Source: Perca fluviatilis (Eukaryota; Chordata; Actinopteri; Perciformes; Percidae). From it: 64,000 nucleotides of DNA. The stretch is from the NCBI RefSeq assembly GCF_010015445.1, contig NC_053134.1, forward strand, positions 16,180,629-16,244,628, in the 5' to 3' direction. The position numbers were made by a program, and so were the translations under genes. The stretch's first letter is position 1. Each line of letters starts with the position of its first letter. Of this stretch, positions 46,924 to 59,700 are shown piece after piece. Under the pieces are notes generated by a model that ran no database searches, was not told the origin of the DNA, and worked only from the letters and a program-made list of their open reading frames with translations.

Positions 46924-49900
46924 CCATATTTGCAATGCAGTGTAATTTTTTTAAGTAGTTTTCTTGCAAATAAGGTAGATCACCTCTAGGAAAATCTGCT
47001 AAATGAAGTTGCCTTGGAAACACCGAATTATACAACAAACACTTACATCATCCCACTGGCTGAGTTTGGCCTCTGAATAGAGGATCAAATGAATTGTTGA
47101 GATGGACATTTCTGGTTGTTTTGTGTTTCATATCAATTGCACAAGAGTATGTATATTTGACTCAGAGAATGTTTCTGTTATCTTTCAGTGCGTGTGGGAA
47201 CAGGATGATTCATCCTTCTTTGTGTTAATTATAGAGATAACCTGCTGTAACAAATCAAACATTTTCTGCACTGCACAAAAAAAATGACTTTTGTTGTGTT
47301 GGATAAGGATTTAATTTGGCTATATAGGCAAGAGCCGAATGTTGCCATTATTTGAATGCGTTCATTATTTGATGTTGCTGTGCTGTTGTACTATTGTTTG
47401 CCTGTGCAAGTAACATTTTGATCAAGGGTAGTGCTCAGGTGAGTATCCACTCCCCTTGGGATTTTATTTGAACTTTCTATGGATGCATATCTGCAGGCAT
47501 CATCTCTAAATGTATCCACTATCTTGTAACTGTTTCCTTTAGGCTGGGAAACATAATAAGTTCTTTTAAATTTTTTTCCCCGTTGTAATCACAAACCTCT
47601 AACACGAGGTTTTGGAACAAAGTGGCCCAGCAGCTTGCCTAAAAATTTTTTTATTTCTACTACCAACAAGGTCACAGTGAAAAAGTAATTATCTACTTTC
47701 AGTGTCCAAGGGATTCAATTTTCCTCTTGAAGAATTATATTTGCTGCATAGATATATTAGCTTTCTTACCATATTCTAGTTCTTACATAGTGCATACTGT
47801 ATAAATCAATGCTTTGCAGCATGGTTTATCGTGTATTTACAATTGATGTCATATATCCTGATGTATCTTACATGGCACAATCTACAGTGTTACCAAGCAC
47901 CACATGTTAATTGAGATAAGGTGTACCTGCTTGCTGTGCATTGAACAGTCCCTGGTGCATTTTGCATCTCTGTATGGTGTTAGGAAAGCAGTGACATAGT
48001 CTTGAAACAGGACAAAAAGGCCCTGACAAAAGCAGCCCAGAGCCATCATCATTAGTCACCAACAACAGCACATGGCCCCTTAAAGCGCAGTGCTGTGAAA
48101 GTTTATTTCTGAATCACTGCAGCCATTCCTCCAGCCATTCGGTCCCTGTGGGCAAAATGCTTTCAGACACATCACATAATGCAACAGAAAACCTGCAAGT
48201 AAATCTCAGCACTATTGGATCTGTTTTGGGGGTTTACATATGTGTGTGAACAGGAATTCAGCGTTGGTATGGATTGAATTACACTCTGCTTGTGTTTGCT
48301 GTACACATCTGAAATTGAATATACAATGAATAGTTTTGTGCTTTGTATGTGATACGCAGATTATTCTACTTATTAATTTACTTGTACATTGTTGTTTGTT
48401 TTGTTTAATGATGTCATTCTATAATTGGATTATGGTGTAAATGCGGCCCATTAAAACCTTAAGAGCAGGCCCCACAACATTACGCTTATGTTTTAAAATC
48501 CCAGCCACACCATGAAGGCAGATATGAGCTGTCATCTGTTTTGACCTGTGCTGCCCCGGGATGAACATCCATTTATCAACATGGTTATTCAGGCGTAGGT
48601 ACAGTGAACTGTAAGTCACCTCCCTTGTGATTTGTTTTATACCAAATCTATCATCCACTTGAGTTTAAATTATGTTTTGCTTCCCTGCTGAGCGTTTTCT
48701 CCATCCATGTACCTCGTGGAAACACAAAAAAGGGGTAATTTTTGGTCTCAAGATGTAAGAATATTAACTGCACATCGCTGTTTTTTTATTAGACTTTGTT
48801 ATTTAGCATGAAGATACAAAGCTGCGACAAACATTCTGGGAGACCAGTGCACAGAAGGAACTTCTCGTCATCTCTTCCTCACTGCGTCTTTAGTTTAAGA
48901 TTAGTTCTTAGAAGATGTTACTTTTCAGTGTTGCCCGAGGCTCAGGAGAGAAGCAGCTAAAAACAGCAAATGTTCAAAGTCCTCTCCAGCCAGGCAGCCT
49001 CTCTCCACAGTCTTCTGGTGACATTTATGCACTTCCTGTGATGTTTGCGAAATAACTCCTAAAAGGTTTTCCTTGCCAGGATTTTTTTCCTTCCACTCAC
49101 AGCTTCCTGGTTACAACATGAGTTAGCATAGCCATGACTTAACATAGTGGGGATGCATCTTTAAACATTAGATTGCTGCTCTGCAATTACGCATTATATA
49201 ACCTTTGTTACAGATCCGTGCATGCATGGCCGGGTTCGGCATAAAAAAAAGCACATTATTGTGCTGTTTATGCAGTATTGAAACAGCATGTTGGGATAGA
49301 CTGCAGCCTCCTGACCTCAAATAATACACTTAGATGAGTGAATGTACTTGACCATTGCATAAGTCTTGTGTAATCTTTTCATACCAGGAAGAACAAAATC
49401 AGTTATTAGCTTTCCAATAGCTTCAAGTGATCCACTCATCTACTGTATCAGGGGACTCAGTAAGGGTTGTTATTATGAAACCTTGTCACCGTTATTTATT
49501 GAAAGAATTACCATATCAGTATGAAATGATAAAATATATATATGTATGGCAATATAATATGACATATACTATATAATAATAGAGTTTATTTCAGGGTATT
49601 TCTTCTTTACTTTTACATCTGAAAACGTCCTTTTTAACAATGCCATTTTTTTATTTCATAATACTACTGGCTGTTGCTTCAATCTGAATGACATGGCAGC
49701 AAGAGGATTGAAGTAAAATGACCTGCGATAAACTCTTATTGTGAAAATAAGCAGGATGAAATAACATTTCATAATAGTGAGCTGAGTTCTACAAATGTAT
49801 TGGATCATTTCACATGTTATGTTATGTAATTTGTCTATGTTATCATATGATTATTTATTTCACAATATCTGATTATTTATTTAATTTTGAATACTTGGGT

Positions 49901-51234
49901 TTCTGCTGTCGTTGACTATGGTTTGGCTCGTTCACTGGTATGCAAGATAAAGTATTTGGAAGTCATTAAAAGAGCAGACATGACTTGCATGCTCCTTAAA
50001 ACAAGTAAAAACTATGCGGAAATTAGTATAAATCAATGCAAGTAAACTAAAAACATACAGGTTTCTTTTTCAGGCTAATAGCGTCATACTGTCAGGGAGG
50101 ATGGAGTTTGGGCAATGAATAACTGTCAACCTCTCTAGATCCCTCCTCAGTTTAAAATGGTGCATTAACAAATTAAGTCCATATATTTTTGCATTATGGA
50201 TCATGGGATGTTTTGTCATATTTTGGATCAAAGCAAAACCACAAGGTTGTCAATGTCTGGGGAACTTGTTTAAGCCCACATTAATGCCACACAGTTTTCT
50301 CTTTATTTGTGCTCTTATATCGGTTAAACCTTGGTGGAAATGACCATTAATATATCATAGGGACAGACTTTCTGTCCCTATGTTTTTAAACTACATTAAT
50401 TGCAATGTCTCTTTTTGAATTCAAAGCTTGATGTAGAATGTTACACTGGTCACAACTGTTGGACTATGTCAAACAAAGTGCAGTTATGTTTCTTCATTGG
50501 CTCTTCCCTGACCAGTTAACGAACTGTTAACAGGAGCTCTCTCTGGCTCAATTAGATCCAAAATTCACTCCAATTAGTTCAATGAACACTGGGTCACGTC
50601 AGCGCTAGCAGCATGCAAAAAAGTGAACATGCCATTCATTTTGGTGAATGGACAGCGGAAGATTGATCTTGGTGTGGAGGGATAAAAGAACATAGTGATG
50701 CTTTCTCATTTATTATTTTATATCACATTTCATCTACATCTGAGACTTTAGTCTTTTGACATGTTGTGCAGTGTGCTGCTATGTGGCAGAGCCTAATGAC
50801 GGCAATGCTAGCCAGTCGGTTCATCTGTCTATCCAACACTTTGGTCAAGAGCTAGATGTTTCAACACAAAGTGGCGAGGCTGAATTGAAATTGGCTTAGC
50901 TTTTGTTTGCTATAGCAATAGTGCACATGTTACTGCGCTAAAATCACAAAACACTGCATGACAAAGTGTCAGCCAAAAGAACTTTGTTGCACAAATTAGC
51001 TTTAAAATTAGCTCAGTAATCTGCTTCCCTCTAATTCTTTCATACAGTGGGGTTTAATGAACATCGCAGCCTTTAAGGGTTGTTAGCAGGGCTTCACACT
51101 ATTTCAGTGTTGTTTATCCTCCAAGAAGTACAAAACTACTGTATTCCAGCCATGTGTTAGGTAACAGCAGTATGTGATGATGAATGGAAATTTGCCAAAG
51201 CGAAGGCGGCTGACAATGAAACTTGTATTAGAAT
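46920..51234. other. Gene-free, repeat-poor AT-rich block
   Basis: Over 4 kb with no recognisable transposon or long microsatellite. A patch at 50540-50660 (with CTCAATTAGATCC and CCAATTAGTTCAATG homeodomain-type TAATT cores) could be regulatory. A CACTTTGGTCAAGAGC phrase near 50840 may be a fragment of the dispersed repeat at 7735. Confidence 0.45.
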
Positions 51235-52097
51235 CATACCTGTCAAGTATCCCATTTTGGCCGGGAAAGTCCGGTATTTTACCCTTCTTTCCCGCCGTCC
51301 TCCCGTATTAGTATTTTCCCGTAAATCTCCCGTATTTTAACCTGTGTTATTAAAAAATAATAATACCCCGGATCCTAGTAAAAAAAAGAAAAAAAACATT
51401 CCCAATCTGAGCTCTGTCACTAGCCTCGCGATAACTGCCACCTGCAGTAGCCTACTACAGGTACTGTAGGTGGCAGTTGTCGCGAGGTTAGTGTGTGAGA
51501 TTAGATGATGAGTGACAACGCGGGGGGAAAAAAGAAGAAAAAAAAAAAGAGACGGATGATGGACGCTACGACAGAGACGGTGCGCTGCCAAAACTTATGA
51601 AGGCTTTACTATGCATTCCCCATAGCAATGCACGTTGAGAAAGGGTGTTTAGCACGGTACGAAAGATTGTTACAGAGAATAGGATGACGTTAGACAACAG
51701 AACTGTTTGCGCTCAACTCTCATGTAAAATTAACCGCTCTGACCCAGCCCACAAATACACTCCTTCCAAAACAGTCTTAAAGAAAGCAAAGTCTGCAACA
51801 AATTTGTACAATAACTCACTAAAGAAAAGTTATGTGAAATTAAAAGAAAAACTGTAAAAGAAAAGCAATATGAAATGAAAAGAATGTGTGGAATGAAAAT
51901 AAAATGTAAATGTAAAGACAAGCAATGTTATAAATTGTAAATGTTTTCAGCATTCTGCATCAACTGGTGATTTTAGCTTTCTGGTACACCTGTCTTAAAA
52001 TGTAAGGGATACTGGAGCTTGGTTGGGGTGGTGGGACTGCTCGAGGTGGGCACCGGAAAATTTCCCTTATTTTCAAATCCAAAACTTGACAGGTATG
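51235..52097 (+). mobile_element. hAT element retaining a transposase 3' end
   Basis: An 863-bp element with inverted ends CATACCTGTCAAGT and ACTTGACAGGTATG. It is flanked by the perfect 8-bp duplication ATTAGAAT (51227-51234 and 52098-52105). The left arm has runs of TCCCGTATT-like phrases. The middle carries the decayed C-terminal coding part of a hAT transposase, so this is an internally deleted descendant of an autonomous element. It landed at the edge of an AGAATC-type repeat. Confidence 0.88.
51609..51857 (+). pseudogene. hAT transposase C-terminal (dimerisation domain) remnant
   Basis: The + frame reads LCIPHSNAR, a TGA stop at 51636-51638, then ERVFSTVRKIVTENRMTL and DNRTVCAQLSCKIN, and ends with KKAKSATNLYNNSLKK and a stop at 51855. 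The NAxxERVFS pattern is the hallmark of the hAT C-terminal dimerisation region; the internal stop falls inside it. The zinc finger, DDE catalytic core and remaining N-terminal sequence are absent. It is therefore nonfunctional, though most of the tail is still open. Confidence 0.8.
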
Positions 52098-52240
52098 ATT
52101 AGAATCAGAATCAGAATCATTTATTTGTCATGGTAAAACATTGTAAAACAAAATGTCACAACGAAATTGAAGTGCTACTCCTTCTGGTGCCTAGAAGTAT
52201 ACATTCATACGCACACGCCATACCCTTCCACAAACCATAC
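52098..52240. repeat. AGAATCAGAATC-type fish repeat fragment
   Basis: AGAATCAGAATCAGAATCAT followed by TTATTTGTCATGG and CAAAATGTCACAACGAAATT resembles the antisense tail of a fish retroelement, related in style to the copy at 31600. The hAT element at 51235 inserted at its left edge. The right limit is approximate. Confidence 0.5.
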
Positions 52241-55200
52241 CCTCACATACACATAATGGGACAGGTGCTTCTAGTGCATAGTAGTATATATTTATACACT
52301 TAGTATGTATGAGATTAGAGGGGAAACATTACACAAAATACTGGGGGGATTGTAGTGTTAATATAATCAGTTCCATCAGCAGCTTGCTCTGCAGCTGAGG
52401 GCTGTGGTGTGTCACTGATATGATTACCTACTTATCCAGAGCTCTGATCTCATTGTTCCCTGACATGGAGGTGACTGGATAATACATGCATAATACTGTA
52501 GGAGTGTCCTGCAAATAAAGCTTCTGTGGTTGCAGTAAAAACATGTTGCATCAGAGATCAATTGTGAAGCATCAAAAACATCTGAATTAGGTGCATTAAA
52601 TTTCGCGTAGTTGTCACTGGACCTACAAAGATATATAACCACTTTTTGACAGAGACGTTGCTAGTTTGAATCCTCGGTAACATCTGGCTGGCTGAAAAAG
52701 CTGGTGTGTTTGAACCCATCACAACTAATATTCACGTGAGCAACACACCAAGTTTTATATGTACACAAGGGACCTGTTTTAAGCACCAGACAGGGGTTGT
52801 GCTGGTTATGGCTCATGTTGTTGCTTAGCAACAATTGAAAATCAGTTTGAAGCCTGCCATCTTTTTGCTGAAATTTGAAATGTTGTTATCCTCAAATCAC
52901 CACGCACTGTTGGAAATGCACAACAGCACGTCCTTTCCTAACAAACATGAGATAAAAGAGTCAGTGGTATAAAGACAGAGTCCTCACTGATGGGTAACCT
53001 AATTGTCCCAGTGGTGTTGCACAGTGGCTAATAAGAGCCGACCGCAGCGCAACTGGGAAGCTTCCAGATATAAATATGCATTAACATGGCCTATGGCAGT
53101 GCTGAAATTAAGCATGTCCTTGGTAAATCAGCCTAAACAGAAGAAAGGAAAGGAACACATACTGGAACAAAAACAGAGTCCCTTCACTGTGCTTGTGTGT
53201 ATTTGCAAACATTTCTGTATTTCTTTTTTTTTTTCACAACAATTAGATGAAAACGCATAGAGGCTTGAGTGAAAAATGAAGGCTTTTTGAGGAAATGGTG
53301 AAAGTGATAAACCCTGACCTAAATCTGACCAAGCTGAGTAGCTGCAGCCTGCACATTCCCGAAGGAGTTAAAGTCCACAAGAAAATACCCAAACACAAAA
53401 TACCAACCTACCTGTCATACTCACTGGTAAGAGAGGCAGCAACAGTGACAGGTTTTTCACAGCAAAATTGCATTCCTTTGCCAATGCTGTCACCGAACTG
53501 AAACCTTTCGGGAAAAGTTTCAGACAGCTAAACGGCTGTTTCAGACAACAGGTCTCAGGACCTGTAGCTGTATTGCTTTATCCAGACAAACAAGTGAAAA
53601 AAATGGTAATAGCAGAAGGCATTCTAGTTTAATTAAAGGAGCGCTGCATAGTAATGGATCATTATAATGGTGATTTTGGGTAATACATTTTAACTTTTAA
53701 TTTTGTTTTCACTATCAGCTATAATTTAAACTGGACTAATTTGGCAGAGTTGCATTGGGAAGGTAGGTCCCAGTATCTATATAATATAAGAGTAGGAAAG
53801 TGCATAGCATTAGTTTTTCCCCAGCCAGTCTCATAAACTGAGCTTAAAGAACCTAGAGATAGAACTAGAGCTACACAGCTTTGTGGCTTTTTGTACAGTA
53901 TATTGTAGACTGATAGTGTAGATATATAATGAGCCCTGGGCTAAATGGGGGGAAATGCTTCCCTATGTGGTTTAGACTTGCATTGCTTCTACTTGGTACT
54001 TCTCTGGGAACCGTGAAGTGGTTCAATGAGGCGTCAGTACTGTCAGTTGTGTGCATGCTTTCTGATTGTAAGCTGTCTGTCCTTACTCGAACCCACTGAG
54101 CAAACAGTGAAAATAAGCCGATGCATAATTGAGTCATCTGGATTGAAATGACAGCTACCAATTCAGTTGGGGAAAAATCCACCAAGGTAATGCAAATGCG
54201 ATCACAGAGCGTGGACAAAGGGAGATGTCATGTTGGCTTACGAAGTGATAGCTTGTGACAATTCAGTCATGGGACAGGGTAATTAAAGCAAGTGTTTGTT
54301 GAAAATTGTTTAAGGAAATATGTGAATCTCAAAAGCCTCAGGGATGGCATTCTATTTCTTTGCAGCTCGGGTTTTTATCAGGAGAGCAGGGTGGATACTC
54401 AAACAGGCAGTGGCTGATAATGCGCATTGGCACATTGGCACACAATGGCTTTGAAAATGAAACTGTCAGGCTGAGGTAGTGTGTCGATCAGTGGGAGAGA
54501 GCTTGAGTATTTCTGACTAGGCTCATCTGGTTTCTCTCCCTCTCCATCTTTCTCTCTGCCTCCCTACCCCACCCTACCCCCGTCAGACAGACATATTCTC
54601 ATCTGCAGTCTTACTGCATTGTGTTGTGCAAGCTATAAGCTGAGGCTGCCTTAGTGTCTCCATGGACTTTTCTCTTTTGACTTGGCCTCTCTTTCTCTTC
54701 TCTTGCTGTCCAAAGACAGGCCTGTACTTCATTAGCACAAAGCAATCTTCAGACCTCCACGGTTTATCAATGTTGTGTGATACATGCAAGTCTAGATTCT
54801 TGTGATCATGCTGCATTCTTGTATATGTTGCTGGTCTCATGTCAATGGGCTTGTCTATACTGTTCGTTTGGACTTTTGGTATTTAGTTATTTAGCTCCAC
54901 AAGTGACCCTTTGCTAAACCTCATCCCCTTACTGTTGCTACAGTACACCTCTAATGCATCACAAATGATGCACCTAACAATGATAATAGTGGCAGATTTA
55001 CCACTTGAGCTCTAGCTAGCTAGCTAACGTTAGCTCCTGGCTCCATGAGTTGGTTGATAACCATGTCTTCCGGCTGCCTCCTTTAAAAACAAGAACCCAG
55101 TAAAAGGGTCATAAATATGCACTTGATGGCTACATACATGTTATCTTGATACAGGACTAAGGCTAAGACTACATTCCAGGTCAGCAGCTTTACCAGTTGA

Positions 55201-55570
55201 TGATCCATGTAGAAGACATGGAAATAAAAGCATTGCTCTTGTGTTGCAGATTTACAGTAGTATAAGGAAAAATGTAAGGGAAATGCTGTATTATAGTGGA
55301 TTATTGTAACAGAAATGAAAAATGGTATTCTGTTCTAACATAACTGTTTTGATGCTTTATTACTATGGCAAAACTTACAAGCAAGAGGTTAGATTTATGC
55401 TTTATTGTTCACAGTTTCCAACAGTATATTTCACTTTTACAAGAGAAGAGGCTTTAACAATGAGCACTAACTGATGAGTTTGGCCAAATAACACTATCTT
55501 GAGTAATGATTTTGGCCAGTGTTGCTGCATAGCGCAGAACAGTTACTGTGATGTATGCACGAAATAGTAT
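52241..55570. other. Gene-free sequence
   Basis: AT-rich DNA. Frames at 53003-53260, 53295-53501, 53871-54218 and 54583-54840 have no domain or splice support. CTAGCTAGCTAGCTAACGTTAG near 55010 is a simple fish-type repeat patch. Confidence 0.55.
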
Positions 55571-55577
55571 GCTCAAG

Positions 55578-56241
55578 CAGCCCGGTCTCATGGCAGTTCG
55601 TGATATGGTCACGTTATTGAATCTATTGATTTGTGGCAAGCAATGTATTTCAATGGGAAGCATATTTCGTGATCACAGAACGATGACGGTAGCGAGTAGT
55701 ATTGATAAGGCGAAAGTCCGCGCAAGGAGGTTGGTGGATGGGTCAAACAACACAGGACTTTCACCCCGGAGACAGGGGATCGCGTCCTGCATGTTGCAGT
55801 TCCTTTCCTAACCACAACCGTCCCGCAGTTGTCGGCGTGTCCTGCGTGGGACTGTTCCTTTCCCAATTCTTCTTTTCCTAACCACAACCATCCCGTTGTT
55901 GTGGCGTTTCATTTCCCCGTTGTTGTGTGCCCCTGCGACCGGGGATCGCTTCCCACGAGTGGCGGCCCGTCCCGTTGTTGTGGCCGGCGTGTGGCGTTTC
56001 ATTTCCCCGTTGTTGTGTGCCCCTGCGCCTGGGGATGCGCCCAGGAATCGCGTCCCACATGTAGCGGACCGTCCTGTTGTTGAGGCCGGCGCGTTGCGTC
56101 TCATTACCCTGTTGTTGCGTCCCCCAGAGCAGGTTCGAAAATCGTGACCTGTATACGTAATGAACGTCAAAATCGTGACCTGTACACGAATCAATAAATC
56201 AAAATAACGTGACTATTTCACGACCTGGCGTGACCAGGTTG
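55578..56241. mobile_element. Nonautonomous TIR element with GC-rich internal repeats
   Basis: A 664-bp element. Its left end CAGCCCGGTCTCATGGCAG, continuing TTCGTGATATGGTCACGTTA, is mirrored at the right, read in reverse as CAACCTGGTCACGCCAGG then TCGTGAAATAGTCACGTTAT. A GCTCAAG direct repeat flanks it (55571-55577 and 56242-56248). With one mismatch the duplication can be read as 8 bp, suggesting hAT but not proving it. The open frames inside on both strands are low-complexity products of the internal repeat. Confidence 0.7.
55800..56125. repeat. GC-rich minisatellite inside the 55.58 kb element
   Basis: About three degenerate units of 90-101 bp. The phrase GTGGCGTTTCATTTCCCCGT occurs at 55901 and 55991 and a degraded form at about 56091; each is followed by TGTTGTGTGCCCCTGCG-like sequence. 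Shorter TAACCACAACC-phrased units precede it. The GC and CpG content stands out strongly from the AT-rich flanks. Confidence 0.75.
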
Positions 56242-56289
56242 GCTCAAGGACCAGCTCTCACACATCGAGTGAAAGTTACAGTCCTGAAC

Positions 56290-56700
56290 CAGGCTTTTTT
56301 CACATAACCTGCAACCCCCAAAAAATAATATTGATAGCTGGTTAGTCCATTACTTTTACTTTTTCTCTTATGTGCTTGATTTTGGAAAGGTGAAGAAAAT
56401 AAACCACCCTCCAAACCCTTTGTAAACCAACTCTTAATCACTCTTACAAGAGCCCTATGCAAACCACTTTGGCATATTAGCCTGGTGTGCCTACAGTAGT
56501 TACTCTTGCTGAGCTATGATTGGGCAATTGCTGTGCAGGAAGGGGTTTACTCTAGCAAATGGTCAATTCTGAAAGGGAGGCTAGGCAATGGAAATATAAG
56601 TTTTTCAGAATTTGAATGTATTCACATTGTAACAGACCCTGTTATAAAAAAATTCAACTTAAAAAACGAAACATGTTTTCAGGAAATATAGGCACAACTT
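56290..56700. repeat. Unclassified dispersed repeat, copy A
   Basis: Ordered phrases shared with 62940-63300 include ACCACCCTCCAAA, a segment on CACTCTTACAAGAGCCCTATG, GAGCTATGATTGGGCAATTG and a GGCATTTAC-like GGGGTTTACTC. The two copies are diverged but in the same orientation and order. No inverted ends or tRNA boxes were found. Confidence 0.45.
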
Positions 56701-59700
56701 TGATGTAACATTTCTGCTAATACTCCAGATTTAAAAAGGAATCTATCCTGTATCCAGATCTGTGATGGTATTAAACTCTTCACCACAGCATAGCACTATT
56801 CTGGTAGAGTATATCTGCAGGCTCCAAAAAAAACTTCCCTTGGCCTTTTCAAACAAACTGTGCCTTTAAAGAGACTTGCAAGGCTGCCTCCACAGCTGTG
56901 TGATCCTGATCCGATCCATCAAGCGCGAAGAGGAAGCTGTTTGATTGTGGAGCGGGCTCCATCCATTCCCACCCTGACCACGGACATGCAGGTTACAGTG
57001 TCCCTGTCTCCCTTATCTCCTGGTGCACCGGCTCGAGTTCAGACCCACGAGCTCCGGCCCGGCCCCTGCTCAAGATAAAGCCCAAAATAAACCACTCACG
57101 CTGACAGCAAGGCAATGCTAGATAAGACTGTTGTGTCCACAGCTTTGAGCTAGCAATGGATAGGAGAGGGAGGGACGGAAAAGGATGGTATGCAGGAGGG
57201 AGACAGTAAGCAAAATATTGTGGTGGTGAATGCATGATGTTGATAGGGTTTTGTTGCAAGTGCTCACCCTTTGACCCTCTTATTTGACCACAGATAGAGA
57301 GGTCACAGTTATAGAAATGGACAAATCAGTTTTTTTCCCCTCTCTTTTCTCACAGTTCAGGCCATTGATTGTGCTTATTGACCCATGTAGTTGAAGCCGC
57401 TGCCAATTTGGTCATCGTGGCTTATAGCGATAAGAAAATGACCTCGCACCATGTGCACACCTATGTGTGTGCGTGTGCTCATGCACGCATGTGTGCATGT
57501 CTTTTAATGTTTATGCCTGCTCGCCAATAGCTTATTATTCAGCCTCTGCCAGATGGCAAACTGCAAAAGTGCATCTAAAAAGGTTTTCCTCTGTTGGCAT
57601 GCAGAAGCCAATCAATAGCTGTGTGTCTTAGTAAATTAGATCATGTAGACAAGAGGCAGTCGTCAGCAGAGCCATCCCAAAGTAACCCTTTGCCTGGTTA
57701 GTTCATTCTCCATTAGATAACGGCCCGGAGTAATTGAATTGGCCTGTACAATCTCAGGGCTTGGCCTTCGTTTTTTCGCCTTTGACAGCATATATTCAGG
57801 TCTGATAGCTTTATTCGCCAGCCAAGGGCCAATGTTAAAGTATTTTTACGTGTCTAGAGATAGTGTAGTGGCAATTGAAACCACATGTACCCTAGCTTCT
57901 TGTCAGAAGCCTGCACACTGTCTCCTCAAGATATACCATGGGGAGGGGCCTGAATAAGATCCTGCAATAAAGATAAACCATTTTAGAACCTTAACCTATC
58001 CCCAAACCTCTTTTATTCATGCATTACCACTTTTGTGTTAAATTATATGACAAATAAATAACAGACCTTGAGCTCCCTGGGCTGTCAAACTTAATAAGAC
58101 ATGTCTGTCTTCTCTTGTTATTTGGGGGTAAATAAGTCATTGTGGCAATGATGAGATGCAAGCTAATTATCCGCTCCAAGCCAATTAATGACAAAGGCAA
58201 GCTTTGGTATAGAAAGAGCACTATAGATAGGGAGAGAGGGGCAAAGTAGCACTCCCTCGTACTGCATAAAACTTGCACATCAAGATTTTTTTTCAAGAAT
58301 TGCTGATAAAGAGTTTTGGGACCTCTCGGTTCACATAGTTATACCCTAGTTTTAAGCATTCAAAGCATAGAGGCTAATTAGGACACCATTAATATACCCT
58401 TGTCTGCCACCCATCCCCTCCAGCCTCATTATTCCATAATTTCTGTATCTGTTGCTGGCAGGCCAAAAATGCCATTTATCTTTTTTTTATCCATTACTGT
58501 GGTTACTCTACTGAAGTGCTTAAATTTACATAATTACAGAAATACATGAGGACATGCACAGGCTTGAAACCTTCAGCTCTGAAACCTCCCATTGTCCAAC
58601 CATTAAACACTACTTTATGACCTGCATCGCTACATGATGACATGTCTGCCATCGAGTCGGTTTACATTCTGTCCTTGCATGTTTTTATCTTGCTTTTCAG
58701 AGCTTGCAACACAGCTAAGTAAATTTTAACTTTACATCTGGCCCAGTGTAATAATAGTAACACTATACTAACAACCTGCAGTCATGATGAGCACATGCTA
58801 TGTCCCCCCCCCACCCCCACACTTTGTACAGTTGCACTGAGGTAAGGTTGAAGCTAGCTCAGATGGAAAACAAGAAAGTGTTTCTTTAAGAGAAAGCATG
58901 ATGAAGTATTCAGGCCGTTAGTGAACCATGTGAATGGGATTTTTATAGCACGCAAGCTGCATTACAACTTTATATTTCTATCCATCCATTTCGATCTTCA
59001 GTTTCTTTAGATTGCTCAAAGCCCAAGTCTTTTACAACAACATTTACAAAAATATGAAGAGTTAGTATGCATCCTCACGCTGTCTGAAAGTGGTAATAAT
59101 AATAGCAATCCTTTAGAGTTGTTTAAACCCAAAACAAACGGATCAGCTGGCCTGTTAATTGCTGTTATCGCAAAGTGGACATTTCCATCAACATAATTGC
59201 TCCATCACACAGCTCTAAAACGGAAACAACAAAAACTGCTGTCTCGATATGCAAACAGGGGAAAGTATGAGCCAAGTATTTTTTTCTTCTGCAACTGCGA
59301 GTGTCTTTCTGCGACTAAAACATCCAGTGGTGCATGTGGCCATAATCCCATGTGACATGGGCAGTCAAGGGGAAGGGATTGGAGAAAAAGACAGAGGATG
59401 GCAACTCGAGCGGGGGAGAGAGACAGACCCTATCCTTGTCTTGCATAAAGGTACTACGGATTCAAACCCATTTATATCTCCTTTCAAAAGGCTGAAAAGA
59501 TGGGCAGGGAACCCTATCACCATTACTTCTTAAAATTAATTTAATTCACCCCCTTCATTTGATCCACTTTGTTCTGTGGCAAGCTACTACCTGAACTTGC
59601 AGAGACAGTTGGCCAGACACAGATTAAAGGGGAGCACCGCAAGGGAACACAGCTAATACTGGAGCTTCTCTCTGTCAGAGCAGCTGCGTGGGAGTTTGGT

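Noticed and set aside
55808..56194. 128-codon Arg/Thr-rich minus-strand ORF
   Set aside because: It lies within the GC-rich minisatellite of a nonautonomous element; its repeats follow the DNA units, and frames on both strands are open.
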